Origin: Methanobacteriota archaeon
Lineage (GTDB): Archaea; Halobacteriota; Methanosarcinia; Methanosarcinales; Methanosarcinaceae
Length of the DNA stretch: 14,426 nucleotides
Assembly: GCA_030837265.1 (NCBI GenBank)
Contig: JAUPKV010000618.1
Coordinates: forward strand, 1-14,426
Direction of reading: 5' to 3'
Of the stretch, positions 7,499-14,288 are shown piece after piece. Each line of letters opens with the position of its first letter. Position 1 is the first letter of the stretch. The notes below the pieces were generated by a model that saw only the letters and a program-made list of their open reading frames with translations, was not told the origin of the DNA and did no database searches. Made by a program: the position numbers and the translations under genes.

Positions 7499-8367
7499 CA
7501 GACAGTGCTCTTATATCCGGTATGGACTGGGTCAGATCCTGGGAAGACAGCTACGATTCCCGGTCGAGAATAATGCTAAGGGACTATGAGCTTGATGACT
7601 GGAGTGAACGAGCAGAGGATTACTCGGAATCCAGGAAGACGAACCAGTACGAGTTCGGGGAATCGGTCTACTCCACTCTCGAACAACATGGGATAGTTCC
7701 TCCACATGCGCGTGTCCTTGAGATTGGTTCGGGTCCGGGAACGTTTGTCATACCCTTTGCGCGGAGGGTTAACCATTTCACCGCTATTGAACCTGCGGAG
7801 GGGATGATTGGCATGATCCGTCGAAATGCTGCGGAAGCAGGAGTGAGTAATTATACTATTGTTCCAAAGCTCTGGCAGGATGTGAACAGCAAGGAGTCCA
7901 GAGTTAAGTATGATCTCACTCTCACTTCAACCGTTATCTGGATGTTCCGTGATATCATGGACCAGATCGGCCGGATGGAAGAAATTACACGGGGACACTG
8001 CTGCCTGGTCGGAGGAGTAGGTACGGGGCAGAATTTTGAATCTGAACTCTGGAAGAAAATCATGGGTAATATGCCATATCCGCAATATCCCGAGTACCCG
8101 TTGATATATAACCTTCTTTACACACACGGCAGGATACCTCAGGTCAGAATCATTGATTATACGAGCATGAGAACACCTGAAAACATGCTCAGGATGTATA
8201 GAGTTTTCTACTCAATTTATACTGAAGTAACGCCTGAAGTTGAAGAGACTATCCGAGAGGCCCTGTACAGGGATTCCGGTGAAGGGCCGTGTATCAGGAA
8301 ATACCGCTCAGCTGTAGTCTGGTGGGATCCGTCCGCACGAAGAAAGGAGTTGAACGGCATCGCCTAA
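7495..8367 (+). CDS. Class I SAM-dependent methyltransferase (second of paralogous pair)
   Basis: This is a 290-residue paralog of the preceding enzyme. Motif I is VLEIGSGPG at 74-82, followed by PFARRVNHFTAIEPAEGM with E99 as the presumed SAM-binding acid. It shares WSERAEDYSE, IVPKLWQDV, RMEEITRGHCCLVGG, YNLLYTHGRIPQV and IIDYTSMR with its neighbour. Both proteins keep the adjacent Cys-Cys in the CCL block. I place the start at the ATG at 7495. It overlaps the previous stop as ATGA and has a strong GGTGGAAGG ribosome site at 7482-7490. An in-frame ATG at 7480 lies inside that site and is less likely. The tight coupling suggests equal synthesis and possibly a heterodimer. The acceptor is not known. 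Confidence 0.82.
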   Translation: MTDSALISGMDWVRSWEDSYDSRSRIMLRDYELDDWSERAEDYSESRKTNQYEFGESVYSTLEQHGIVPPHARVLEIGSGPGTFVIPFARRVNHFTAIEPAEGMIGMIRRNAAEAGVSNYTIVPKLWQDVNSKESRVKYDLTLTSTVIWMFRDIMDQIGRMEEITRGHCCLVGGVGTGQNFESELWKKIMGNMPYPQYPEYPLIYNLLYTHGRIPQVRIIDYTSMRTPENMLRMYRVFYSIYTEVTPEVEETIREALYRDSGEGPCIRKYRSAVVWWDPSARRKELNGIA

Positions 8368-8427
8368 AGATTAAGAATATAGGCCTTACGGAAATATAAC
8401 TGTAAAAGAAAAGAGTGTGAAAAGAGC

Positions 8428-8450
8428 ACGTGAGGAAAATTTCCCCTCGT
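8428..8450. terminator. Possible bidirectional terminator between convergent genes
   Basis: In the 107-bp convergent gap, ACG...AGG at 8428-8435 can pair with CCT-CGT at 8445-8450, with a small bulge and an A/T-rich loop. It sits between the methyltransferase stop and the surface-protein stop. The stem is short, so this is a weak call based mainly on position. Confidence 0.25.
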
Positions 8451-8474
8451 ACTTTCATGACAAACAGCTGAGAG

Positions 8475-9230
8475 TTACTTAAGTAACCGCTTTCTCATTA
8501 GCATTCCCGAAATCACCAGGCATATTAATTCAAGAGGAATATTAAAACCAGGTAAGGCATGGAGTTTTTCTGCATAACCATGAATATTGACTGAAGCCGA
8601 AGGGTCTTTTTCACCAGAGCTTTTGATTGTATTATTCAGGCTTTTAGTCGTATTCTGGAAAATGCCGGTTGCAAATGCCTCCGACTTCTCGACAGATCCT
8701 TTCATTTTCTCACTTATGTCGGTGGTATTTTGCATAAAATTAACCCCCACCTGACTGCAATTCACAAAAAATTGTTTAATTTCATTCAGTCCTGAGTTAC
8801 CGACATATTCCGTAAAACTTTCCCACACATATAATATAGAAATTTCGATATGAACAGGAATTATTATTCCTGCCCCGACAGTTTTTCCCGGTACTGTACA
8901 AGGGATTTTTATCTTGCATTTGACATCTGTTTCGGCAGAAGCGGGAACTGTGAGTGTGACTTTAACTTCTTTTTGTTCTCCTGCTTTCAGAGTAAAAGAA
9001 GATGGAGAAAAGGTAAACCAGTTTTGATAATTACTTTCATTAACAAAAACATCGTAATTTGCGGTTTCGTTTCCTGTATTTATCACATATAACGGTTGCT
9101 CTACAGACGTTCCGGGAGCAAGCTTAAAACTCATATTTCCCGGGCTTACTCCAATACCCATACCATAAGCTGTAGTTGCTTGCAATGAGATCAGGAAAGC
9201 AATATAGAATAGCAAAATTTTTATTCTCAT
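8475..9230 (-). CDS. Secreted Ig-like protein with PGF-CTERM-like sorting tail
   Basis: This 251-residue surface protein has four visible parts. An N-terminal signal peptide (about 1-23) ends near ATTAYG. A beta-rich domain (about 26-130), with NTGNETANYDVFV and FTLKAGEQKEVKVTLTVP, resembles NEW3/CARD-type Ig-like domains of archaeal envelope proteins. An amphipathic, asparagine-rich linker (about 135-215) contains several N-glycosylation sequons (NTT, NNT). The tail from residue 227 has PGF, then a hydrophobic span, then RKRLLK. That order is the layout of PGF-CTERM substrates, which archaeosortase A processes and anchors to lipid. The alternative is a simple C-terminal membrane anchor. The ATG has a GAGG ribosome site seven bases upstream (ATGAGGTTTGTAAATG). 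The ligand or partner is unknown. Confidence 0.65.
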   Translation of the reverse strand: MRIKILLFYIAFLISLQATTAYGMGIGVSPGNMSFKLAPGTSVEQPLYVINTGNETANYDVFVNESNYQNWFTFSPSSFTLKAGEQKEVKVTLTVPASAETDVKCKIKIPCTVPGKTVGAGIIIPVHIEISILYVWESFTEYVGNSGLNEIKQFFVNCSQVGVNFMQNTTDISEKMKGSVEKSEAFATGIFQNTTKSLNNTIKSSGEKDPSASVNIHGYAEKLHALPGFNIPLELICLVISGMLMRKRLLK

Positions 9231-9267
9231 TTACAAACCTCATTTTTCTGACAGTTTTAAACGTAAT

Positions 9268-9289
9268 TGAATGTGATTTTTTACATTCA
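9268..9289 (-). terminator. Hairpin with T/A-rich loop after the DUF2117 gene
   Basis: TGAATGT at 9268-9274 and ACATTCA at 9283-9289 form a perfect 7-bp stem around an 8-base loop. It lies in the 97-bp gap between two minus-strand genes: 39 bp after the DUF2117 stop and 38 bp before the start of the surface-protein gene. It could end the first transcript, or act as an operator near the TTTAAAA promoter element at about 9254-9260. Position allows both readings. Confidence 0.4.
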
Positions 9290-9327
9290 GGCCTTTATCC
9301 TGGCTTTTGTGCGGATACATAAATGGA

Positions 9328-10503
9328 TTAGTATTTTGAGATGGATTCAAGAGAATTTTCTGCAAGATTTATTATCCTTAACTTGAGGTTTTCGATATTT
9401 TCAAAAAAAGCGGGATTATCTCCTGAAAAAATGTCCCTTAGAATTAATCTCCCGAATTCGTCATCCTGCCCGGATTTTAAATTAAGGATCACGGAACCGG
9501 TAGAATAGGTAACCGAAGATGCCAGTTCGTCACAGTCACCGTCCATAACTCCAAGAATCGGGATTCCAAACCTGGAAAAGATACTTCCGGCAATCTCCGT
9601 TGTGTCGTCTCCAATAGTGATGGCAAGATTTATTCCATCAATCAGCTCAAGTGAACGCTCTGCACAGTGATCTAGAAGAACGACCTTAATTCCGCGTTCA
9701 GGTGTTGTTTCCATTAAACAGCTCTTTGCTAAAAAAGCAGTTTTTGACACCAATTCGTTTTTGACTTCAAGAGAGCTTTTACGGATTTCGGAATTTTTCC
9801 GCGGGACACCGGTTTTTACCCAGGACCTGGAAAGGTCTATGGGCACTCTTTCCTCGTGCTTATGCAGGATCTCGACACCCTGCTCTTTTAGAATTCCCCC
9901 CATCATCGAGGTAAGGAATCCATCTTCGGTAACAAGGATGACCTCGGAGGAAGTAGCTTTCCCGATTATTATCCCCTCAACAAGTATGTATGCTCCCGGA
10001 ATGGCTGACACTCTTCTTTGAACCCGCCTTCCCTGGTTGGTAATCTCCAGAGTATTGATTTGAAGGGGCGGCTCGGAGACTTTCAGATTAAGCAATCCGG
10101 AGAATTTCTCAACATAGGGCCTGGCAGCCTGGTTCCATGGGATGAGTTCACCGTCCGGGCAGCCGGGCCTTTCAATCTGGACCAGAGGTTTTTCCTCAGG
10201 ATTTTCTACATGCGAGACTACGATCCTTCCGAAAGTCCGGCCTGTTTTGAGCTCTCTGCCGTGGTTAAGGAGACATACCAGGTCGTTTGATCTGAAAAGA
10301 GCCTCAATACAGGCACTCGGATTCAGAAACTGGTTAATTTCAACCAGGTCCTCCAGGCCGGCATCAATTACCGCAACTTTTCCTAATGTGCCGCAAAGGC
10401 AGGCTTTGATAATATTTTCTCTGGAGATAAGTGTAATAATTTCTTTAATTATCTGAGGTGAATCCATAAGCTGGACATTATGAATAACAATTCCTATCTT
10501 CAT
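9328..10503 (-). CDS. DUF2117 family protein, conserved in methanogens
   Basis: I recognise this as a DUF2117 protein, a family of unknown function known mainly from methanogenic archaea. The protein of 391 residues is soluble, with no signal peptide or membrane span. Its N-terminus (MKIGIVIHNVQ) looks like a Rossmann-type strand and loop. Conserved-looking segments include CLCGTLGKVAVIDAGLED, LLNHGRELKTGRTFG, ERPGCPDGELIPWN, a central PGAYILVEGIIIGKA and GVMDGDCDEL near the C-terminus. The repeated Asp/Gly loops and Cys/His residues hint at metal or nucleotide binding, but no catalytic motif is certain. I choose the ATG at 10503. An in-frame ATG at 10542 would add 13 residues that do not match the family start, and it lacks a ribosome site. 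Its neighbours give no functional clue. Confidence 0.75.
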   Translation of the reverse strand: MKIGIVIHNVQLMDSPQIIKEIITLISRENIIKACLCGTLGKVAVIDAGLEDLVEINQFLNPSACIEALFRSNDLVCLLNHGRELKTGRTFGRIVVSHVENPEEKPLVQIERPGCPDGELIPWNQAARPYVEKFSGLLNLKVSEPPLQINTLEITNQGRRVQRRVSAIPGAYILVEGIIIGKATSSEVILVTEDGFLTSMMGGILKEQGVEILHKHEERVPIDLSRSWVKTGVPRKNSEIRKSSLEVKNELVSKTAFLAKSCLMETTPERGIKVVLLDHCAERSLELIDGINLAITIGDDTTEIAGSIFSRFGIPILGVMDGDCDELASSVTYSTGSVILNLKSGQDDEFGRLILRDIFSGDNPAFFENIENLKLRIINLAENSLESISKY

Positions 10504-10592
10504 ATACTCAAATCCTATAAAAGTCAAACTAATTATACTCATCGAATTAATTTTGTATTAATAATTTGCTATGTTTTCTAAAATATTTCGTC

Positions 10593-10609
10593 ATATATAT
10601 TCGGATTTT
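10593..10609 (-). promoter_or_regulatory. TATA-type promoter for the DUF2117 gene
   Basis: Read on the minus strand, CCGAATATATATGACG (about 10589-10604) has a TATA core with purines before it, as in archaeal BRE/TATA promoters. It lies about 90 bp upstream of the ATG at 10503 and predicts a leader of roughly 65 bases. This is a sequence-only call in an AT-rich region. Confidence 0.4.
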
Positions 10610-10670
10610 AATCATATCTTATGGAGATACCATAATTAAGCCTGTAAATATGCCTGATTTCACTGGAAAA

Positions 10671-10708
10671 TCCCCTTTCCATTGGCAAATCCCCTTTTCA
10701 TTGGCAAA
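10671..10708. repeat. 19-bp direct repeat between divergent promoters
   Basis: Two adjacent 19-bp units, TCCCCTTTCCATTGGCAAA (10671-10689) and TCCCCTTTTCATTGGCAAA (10690-10708), differ at one position. A partial third copy (CACTGGAAAA, 10661-10670) precedes them in phase. Each unit contains the hyphenated palindrome TTG-G-CAA. The GC-rich units stand out in a very AT-rich 411-bp intergenic region and lie between TATA boxes pointing each way, so a regulator binding site with cooperative spacing is likely. The remainder of 10504-10953 shows promoter-like AT tracts and no gene. Confidence 0.65.
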
Positions 10709-10763
10709 TCAGAGGTATTCCACCTACCAAATTTGATTTTGTTTTTAATAATATGCATTAAAA

Positions 10764-10781
10764 ATCAAAAGAGATATATAT
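10764..10781 (+). promoter_or_regulatory. TATA-type promoter for the FtsX-like operon
   Basis: ATCAAAAGAGATATATAT at 10764-10781 gives a purine-rich BRE-like block followed by a TATA core. A start about 25 bases further on would leave a leader of roughly 150 bases before the TTG at 10954. Long leaders are common in Methanosarcina. The call rests on sequence only. Confidence 0.4.
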
Positions 10782-10953
10782 TCATAATTTATGTTAATTG
10801 ATTTAAATTAAGTAGCATTGAGTGTAAGGTTCATAGTATTTTTTCATTCATGAATATACTTTACGGTAACAATGATGCTTTTATCTGGCTACGTTTTGGC
10901 TCATACTTGCTACACTGCAGTATGAAAACGGAAACAGGATTGGTGAAGGAATT

Positions 10954-12159
10954 TTGATTGAAGAATTCTCAATGGCAATAAGGCAGTTGCGGCTTAAAAA
11001 ACTCAGGACCTTGCTGATTCTCCTTGGGATCGCAATTGGAGTAGCATCAGTAGTAGCTGTCGTCTCCTTTGGAGAAGGCCTCCGTATTAATGCGGTAGAA
11101 AAGATTCAGGAGTCCAGAGACCTGACTTTAATTGACGTTTCTCCGGGTTTAAGAGATAATGGACTCATCCTTATAAGCGACTCGAAAGTTGAAGAATTAA
11201 AAGAGTACGGAAAAATGGTTTGTCCTTATGTTAAGGATGCTTATGTTAGCCCTTCGGGAAGCTATTTTGACCTGTTCGGCATCCAGGAAAACTACAGGAC
11301 TGCAAATGAGCTTGAGCTTGCCGGAGGGAGCTGGTTTGAGAGTGGGCAGGACCAGGCTGCGCCCGGGGGACCGGGCCAGGTAGTACTTGGAAGTGATTTG
11401 TGGGAAAAACTGGAAAAATTGGACAGGATAAAAATAGGGACTCCAATAACCGCCAGGCTGCGTCTTTACGGAGAAGACGGAAGGCCGCTCGACAAGGAAG
11501 TAAGCTTAATTCCCGTGGGTTATCTAAAGCCAACAGGGAGCGAAATCGACTCAGGAGCCTTTATGAAACTTGAATATGCAAAGGGACTCAGCAAAAAGGA
11601 GTACTATGACGGGGCTCTGGTTAAAGTAGAAAGTTCCTCTCTTGTTCCCGAAACCAGGAGACAGATAGAAAAACTCGGGCTTGCCAGTTCAAGTGCCCAG
11701 GACGAAATTGACTCAGTTAACCGGATAATGAACGCTGTGACCCTTGTTCTCGCCTTTTTCTCGAGCATTTCCCTGCTTGTAGGTGGTTTAATGGTGGTCA
11801 ACACAATGGTTGTCTCGGTCTACGAACGAACCAGGGAGATCGGGATCTCAAAAGCCCTCGGAGCTTCGGAATCTGATATCCTGCAAATGTTTTTGGCCGA
11901 ATGCCTGTTAATAGGGGCGCTCGGAGGGATTTTCGGAGACCTGTTTGGCGTGATTTTCTCAACGCTCATAGATATAATCGGAAGGCCCCTGCTGGTATCA
12001 CGGCTCGGAATAGAAAATATCGGCCACCTGACTGCCCTGAACGTCGAGATTCTTGCAGCCGGGTTTATAATTTCCATGTGCGTGTCCGTGCTCGCAGGGC
12101 TTTACCCTGCCTGGAGGGCCGCAAAAATGGACCCTGTCAAAGCTCTGAGGCATTTTTGA
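10954..12159 (+). CDS. MacB/FtsX-type ABC permease
   Basis: This 401-residue membrane protein has the four-span MacB/FtsX layout. The first span is at about 19-40 (LLILLGIAIGVASVVAVVSFG). A large extracellular MacB_PCD-like domain follows (about 45-255). Three C-terminal spans lie at about 262-287, 312-340 and 364-384. Family hallmarks are VYERTREIGISKALGAS in the loop after the second span and LYPAWRAAKMDPVKALRHF at the very end. Such permeases usually work with a LolD/MacB ATPase to move lipoproteins or drugs or to send mechanical signals, but no ATPase gene is next to it here. I use the TTG at 10954 because GGTGA (10942-10946) lies seven bases upstream. The in-frame ATG at 10972 is the alternative. 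It is the first gene of a three-gene operon. Confidence 0.85.
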   Translation: MIEEFSMAIRQLRLKKLRTLLILLGIAIGVASVVAVVSFGEGLRINAVEKIQESRDLTLIDVSPGLRDNGLILISDSKVEELKEYGKMVCPYVKDAYVSPSGSYFDLFGIQENYRTANELELAGGSWFESGQDQAAPGGPGQVVLGSDLWEKLEKLDRIKIGTPITARLRLYGEDGRPLDKEVSLIPVGYLKPTGSEIDSGAFMKLEYAKGLSKKEYYDGALVKVESSSLVPETRRQIEKLGLASSSAQDEIDSVNRIMNAVTLVLAFFSSISLLVGGLMVVNTMVVSVYERTREIGISKALGASESDILQMFLAECLLIGALGGIFGDLFGVIFSTLIDIIGRPLLVSRLGIENIGHLTALNVEILAAGFIISMCVSVLAGLYPAWRAAKMDPVKALRHF

Positions 12160-12186
12160 ATATACAACTTGTCAGTTTTTCCGGAG

Positions 12187-13158
12187 ATGGTTATTCTGGA
12201 TAATAAGAAAAAAATCTTAATAATAGGGTTGCTTGGAACCGGACTTTTGCTTCTTTTCTTCTTCTTCTCCGGGAACGGAGGCTGGCAAGGAGTCGGCATT
12301 CCCCCGTATACGATTGCAGAAGGAGTTGTCAGAGGAGACGTATACGTTGATGGAGGGCACGGCTATACCGGAGAAAACCCTTACCTCCAGTATTTCAAAT
12401 TGCCTGCAGGAGAGGTAAAATATGCCAGGCTGTACGTACCGGTCTGGAACTACAAAAGTGGGAATAGTATCAATGTTACGGTCAATGGAAAAGAACTTGG
12501 AATAAAGCAAGAACCAACTTACGTTTCGGCCTGGGGAGTCGGCCTTTACTGTTTCGATGCTAACAGTTCTCTCCATGCAGGGACGAATGAGGTTTCGGTC
12601 TCATCGGGGATTCCGGGAGGGGGCCCCTACGGCATCACCCTCGTAGCCGTTTCTGAGAACAGGTCTTTGCCTCCGGTAAGGTTCTGGATCAATGAAGGTA
12701 ATTATGCTCTTACATATACCAATAAGAAAGATAGCGTAACAAGCACCTTCGAGGGCACATCCCCGGGTAAAAAATCAAGCCTCCATACCATGCTTGTGGC
12801 CGGCACCGAAGGAGAAAGGGACGAGCTTTACTTTGATTCCGCGAATATTGGAAGCGATGTTGGGAAATCTGCTCAGGGAAAGTACTTTGACCTGTATTCA
12901 ACTTCAGTCACACCAGAGACCGAGAAAAGTGTCCTTCGCTTTGAGCGAGGAGATGAAGGCTATTTGCACCCCTGTGTTGCAGTCCTTGTTTCCGAATCGG
13001 AGTCAAATGACGAGTATCTGAAACTCCATGAGCAAAAAAGCGCAAAAAGTGGACAGGTGCCCCTTCCGGTGATCATCGTCTGTCTTCTAGTTTGCATTGC
13101 TTTTATCCTGAAGTTCAGAAAAAAGCAGGAAACTGAAAGCAAGCCCAGATTAAAATGA
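12187..13158 (+). CDS. Membrane-anchored extracellular protein, DUF3344-like
   Basis: This protein of about 323 residues has a short cytoplasmic N-terminus, a membrane span (ILIIGLLGTGLLLLFFFFSG), a long extracellular region and a C-terminal span (VIIVCLLVCIAFILKF) before a basic tail. The extracellular part (IPPYTIAEGVVRGDVYVDGG, then YARLYVPVWNY, VTVNGKELG and HAGTNEVSV) resembles DUF3344 domains, beta-rich modules in methanogen surface proteins. The family has no defined activity. The start is uncertain. The ATG at 12187 follows CCGGAG with no spacer, while a TTG at 12169 would add six residues and has no ribosome site. The gene lies 27 bp after the FtsX-like permease and 8 bp before the next gene, so all three are probably co-transcribed, and it may be an extracellular partner of the permease. 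Confidence 0.75.
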   Translation: MVILDNKKKILIIGLLGTGLLLLFFFFSGNGGWQGVGIPPYTIAEGVVRGDVYVDGGHGYTGENPYLQYFKLPAGEVKYARLYVPVWNYKSGNSINVTVNGKELGIKQEPTYVSAWGVGLYCFDANSSLHAGTNEVSVSSGIPGGGPYGITLVAVSENRSLPPVRFWINEGNYALTYTNKKDSVTSTFEGTSPGKKSSLHTMLVAGTEGERDELYFDSANIGSDVGKSAQGKYFDLYSTSVTPETEKSVLRFERGDEGYLHPCVAVLVSESESNDEYLKLHEQKSAKSGQVPLPVIIVCLLVCIAFILKFRKKQETESKPRLK

Positions 13159-13166
13159 GGTAAAAC

Positions 13167-14288
13167 ATGAAATACGGACGGATTCTTGTAATAATACTTG
13201 CGTTGATCCTGGCAACTTCCTTTGCTCCCGGAATTACCATATCCGGAGCAGTCCCCGACTCATCAACATCTACCCTCGGATGTACTCTGGAAATACCCCT
13301 TGATAAGAATCAGGTTTCCAACGTCCTTGTAGCCGGACAAACCTGGGAACGAGGCAGAATAAACATTCAGAATCTCGGAAGCGAACCCTTACATAATATA
13401 ACCGTACTGATCGAAGTTCCGCAAGACCTGGGAACTACGATCCCTTCCCAGCCTTATCTCATAACAAAAGAAGGACAGGAAGGACAGGAAGGACAGGATA
13501 TTACAGCTAAAGTCGGAGACCTTTCTCCCGGACAAAGTGCAGGCCTCCTGCTTGATGTAAAACCACCGGCTTCTATTGAGTTCAAAAAAGAGGTCACCTT
13601 CAGAATTCACAATGTCTATCTTGAAGGGGGGAAACAAAACGAACAATCCGTAAGTCAGTCTATAAGCATTATACCTCCGCCGTCCTGGCTGACTTATCTT
13701 ACGATCGTGGCAAGCCTCTTGCTCTTTATTATTATTCTATTTGCCGTAAAACGTTTTGGAGTCCTCGAGCTCTTTTCGACCGTAGACCTGATTACTATAG
13801 CACTTCTTGCAGCCGTCATCGCAGTCGTGTTCAGGTACATAAGTAAACTCATCAACCTGGGCTGGTTTGACGGGCTGGTTATTGCAATTCCTACAGTTGT
13901 CCTGATGGTAGTAGCCCTCCAGCTGGTCCGAAAGCCCGGAACTGCAACTTTGCTTTTTACCTGCGTCCTGCTTATCAGTATGGTTATCTGGGGTTCCCAG
14001 ATCATGTGGCTGGGTTTTTACCTGGCCGAGGGAGTCGTGGTTGACCTCCTGGTCCTCTTATTCAGGATGGATTACGCAGACAGGCGTCTGACAGCCGCGA
14101 TCTACGGCATATCAAGAGGCGTGGTCTCAACCCTTGTATTCTACATGCTCTATGCCCCCGTCGAGTGGAAAATCTCTTACGCACCCTGGTATATAGGAGT
14201 CCAGCTTGTACTTGCATGCACAGGAGGGTTAATCGGAGGGATACTTGGTTACGATACAGCCGTAAAAATGAGCGGAGCAAGGCTTTAA
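13167..14288 (+). CDS. Ig-like ectodomain joined to ECF S-component-like membrane domain
   Basis: This 373-residue protein has a signal peptide (about 1-28), an extracellular beta-rich domain (about 38-168) and a multi-span membrane domain (about 173-367). The ectodomain, with INIQNLGSEPLHNITVLIEV and GDLSPGQSAGLLLDV, looks like NEW3/CARD-type Ig modules. After a linking span at 173-195, the residues from 204 on (STVDLITIALLAAVIAVVFR, then WGSQIMWLGFYLAEGVVVDL) recall the substrate-binding S component of ECF vitamin or metal importers, especially the YkoE-like group. This is a motif-level resemblance and needs a profile search. An S component would need EcfT and EcfA partners, which could lie just past the window. 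The ATG follows GAGGT by five bases. A 9-bp repeat gives an EGQ tract at 102-110. Confidence 0.6.
   Translation: MKYGRILVIILALILATSFAPGITISGAVPDSSTSTLGCTLEIPLDKNQVSNVLVAGQTWERGRINIQNLGSEPLHNITVLIEVPQDLGTTIPSQPYLITKEGQEGQEGQDITAKVGDLSPGQSAGLLLDVKPPASIEFKKEVTFRIHNVYLEGGKQNEQSVSQSISIIPPPSWLTYLTIVASLLLFIIILFAVKRFGVLELFSTVDLITIALLAAVIAVVFRYISKLINLGWFDGLVIAIPTVVLMVVALQLVRKPGTATLLFTCVLLISMVIWGSQIMWLGFYLAEGVVVDLLVLLFRMDYADRRLTAAIYGISRGVVSTLVFYMLYAPVEWKISYAPWYIGVQLVLACTGGLIGGILGYDTAVKMSGARL
13470..13496 (+). repeat. 9-bp in-frame tandem repeat (3 copies)
   Basis: GAAGGACAG occurs three times in a row and encodes three Glu-Gly-Gln units in the ectodomain of the S-component-like protein. Because the unit is a multiple of three, slippage would change length without breaking the frame. 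Confidence 0.8.

Noticed and set aside
1092..8367. In-frame TAG codons suggesting pyrrolysine genes
   Set aside because: Methanosarcina can read TAG as pyrrolysine, but the gene ends I checked use TAA or TGA and none of the methyltransferases here is of the methylamine type.
10142..10456. Plus-strand frame of 104 codons
   Set aside because: It is antisense to the DUF2117 gene and matches no family I recognise.
10922..10957. Tiny leader peptide frame (MKTETGLVKEF) overlapping the FtsX-like start
   Set aside because: It has no ribosome site, and its only support is the overlap with the TTG start. It could be real but nothing else backs it.
12217..12576. Minus-strand frame of 119 codons
   Set aside because: It is antisense to the DUF3344-like gene, whose frame shows two membrane anchors and family motifs.
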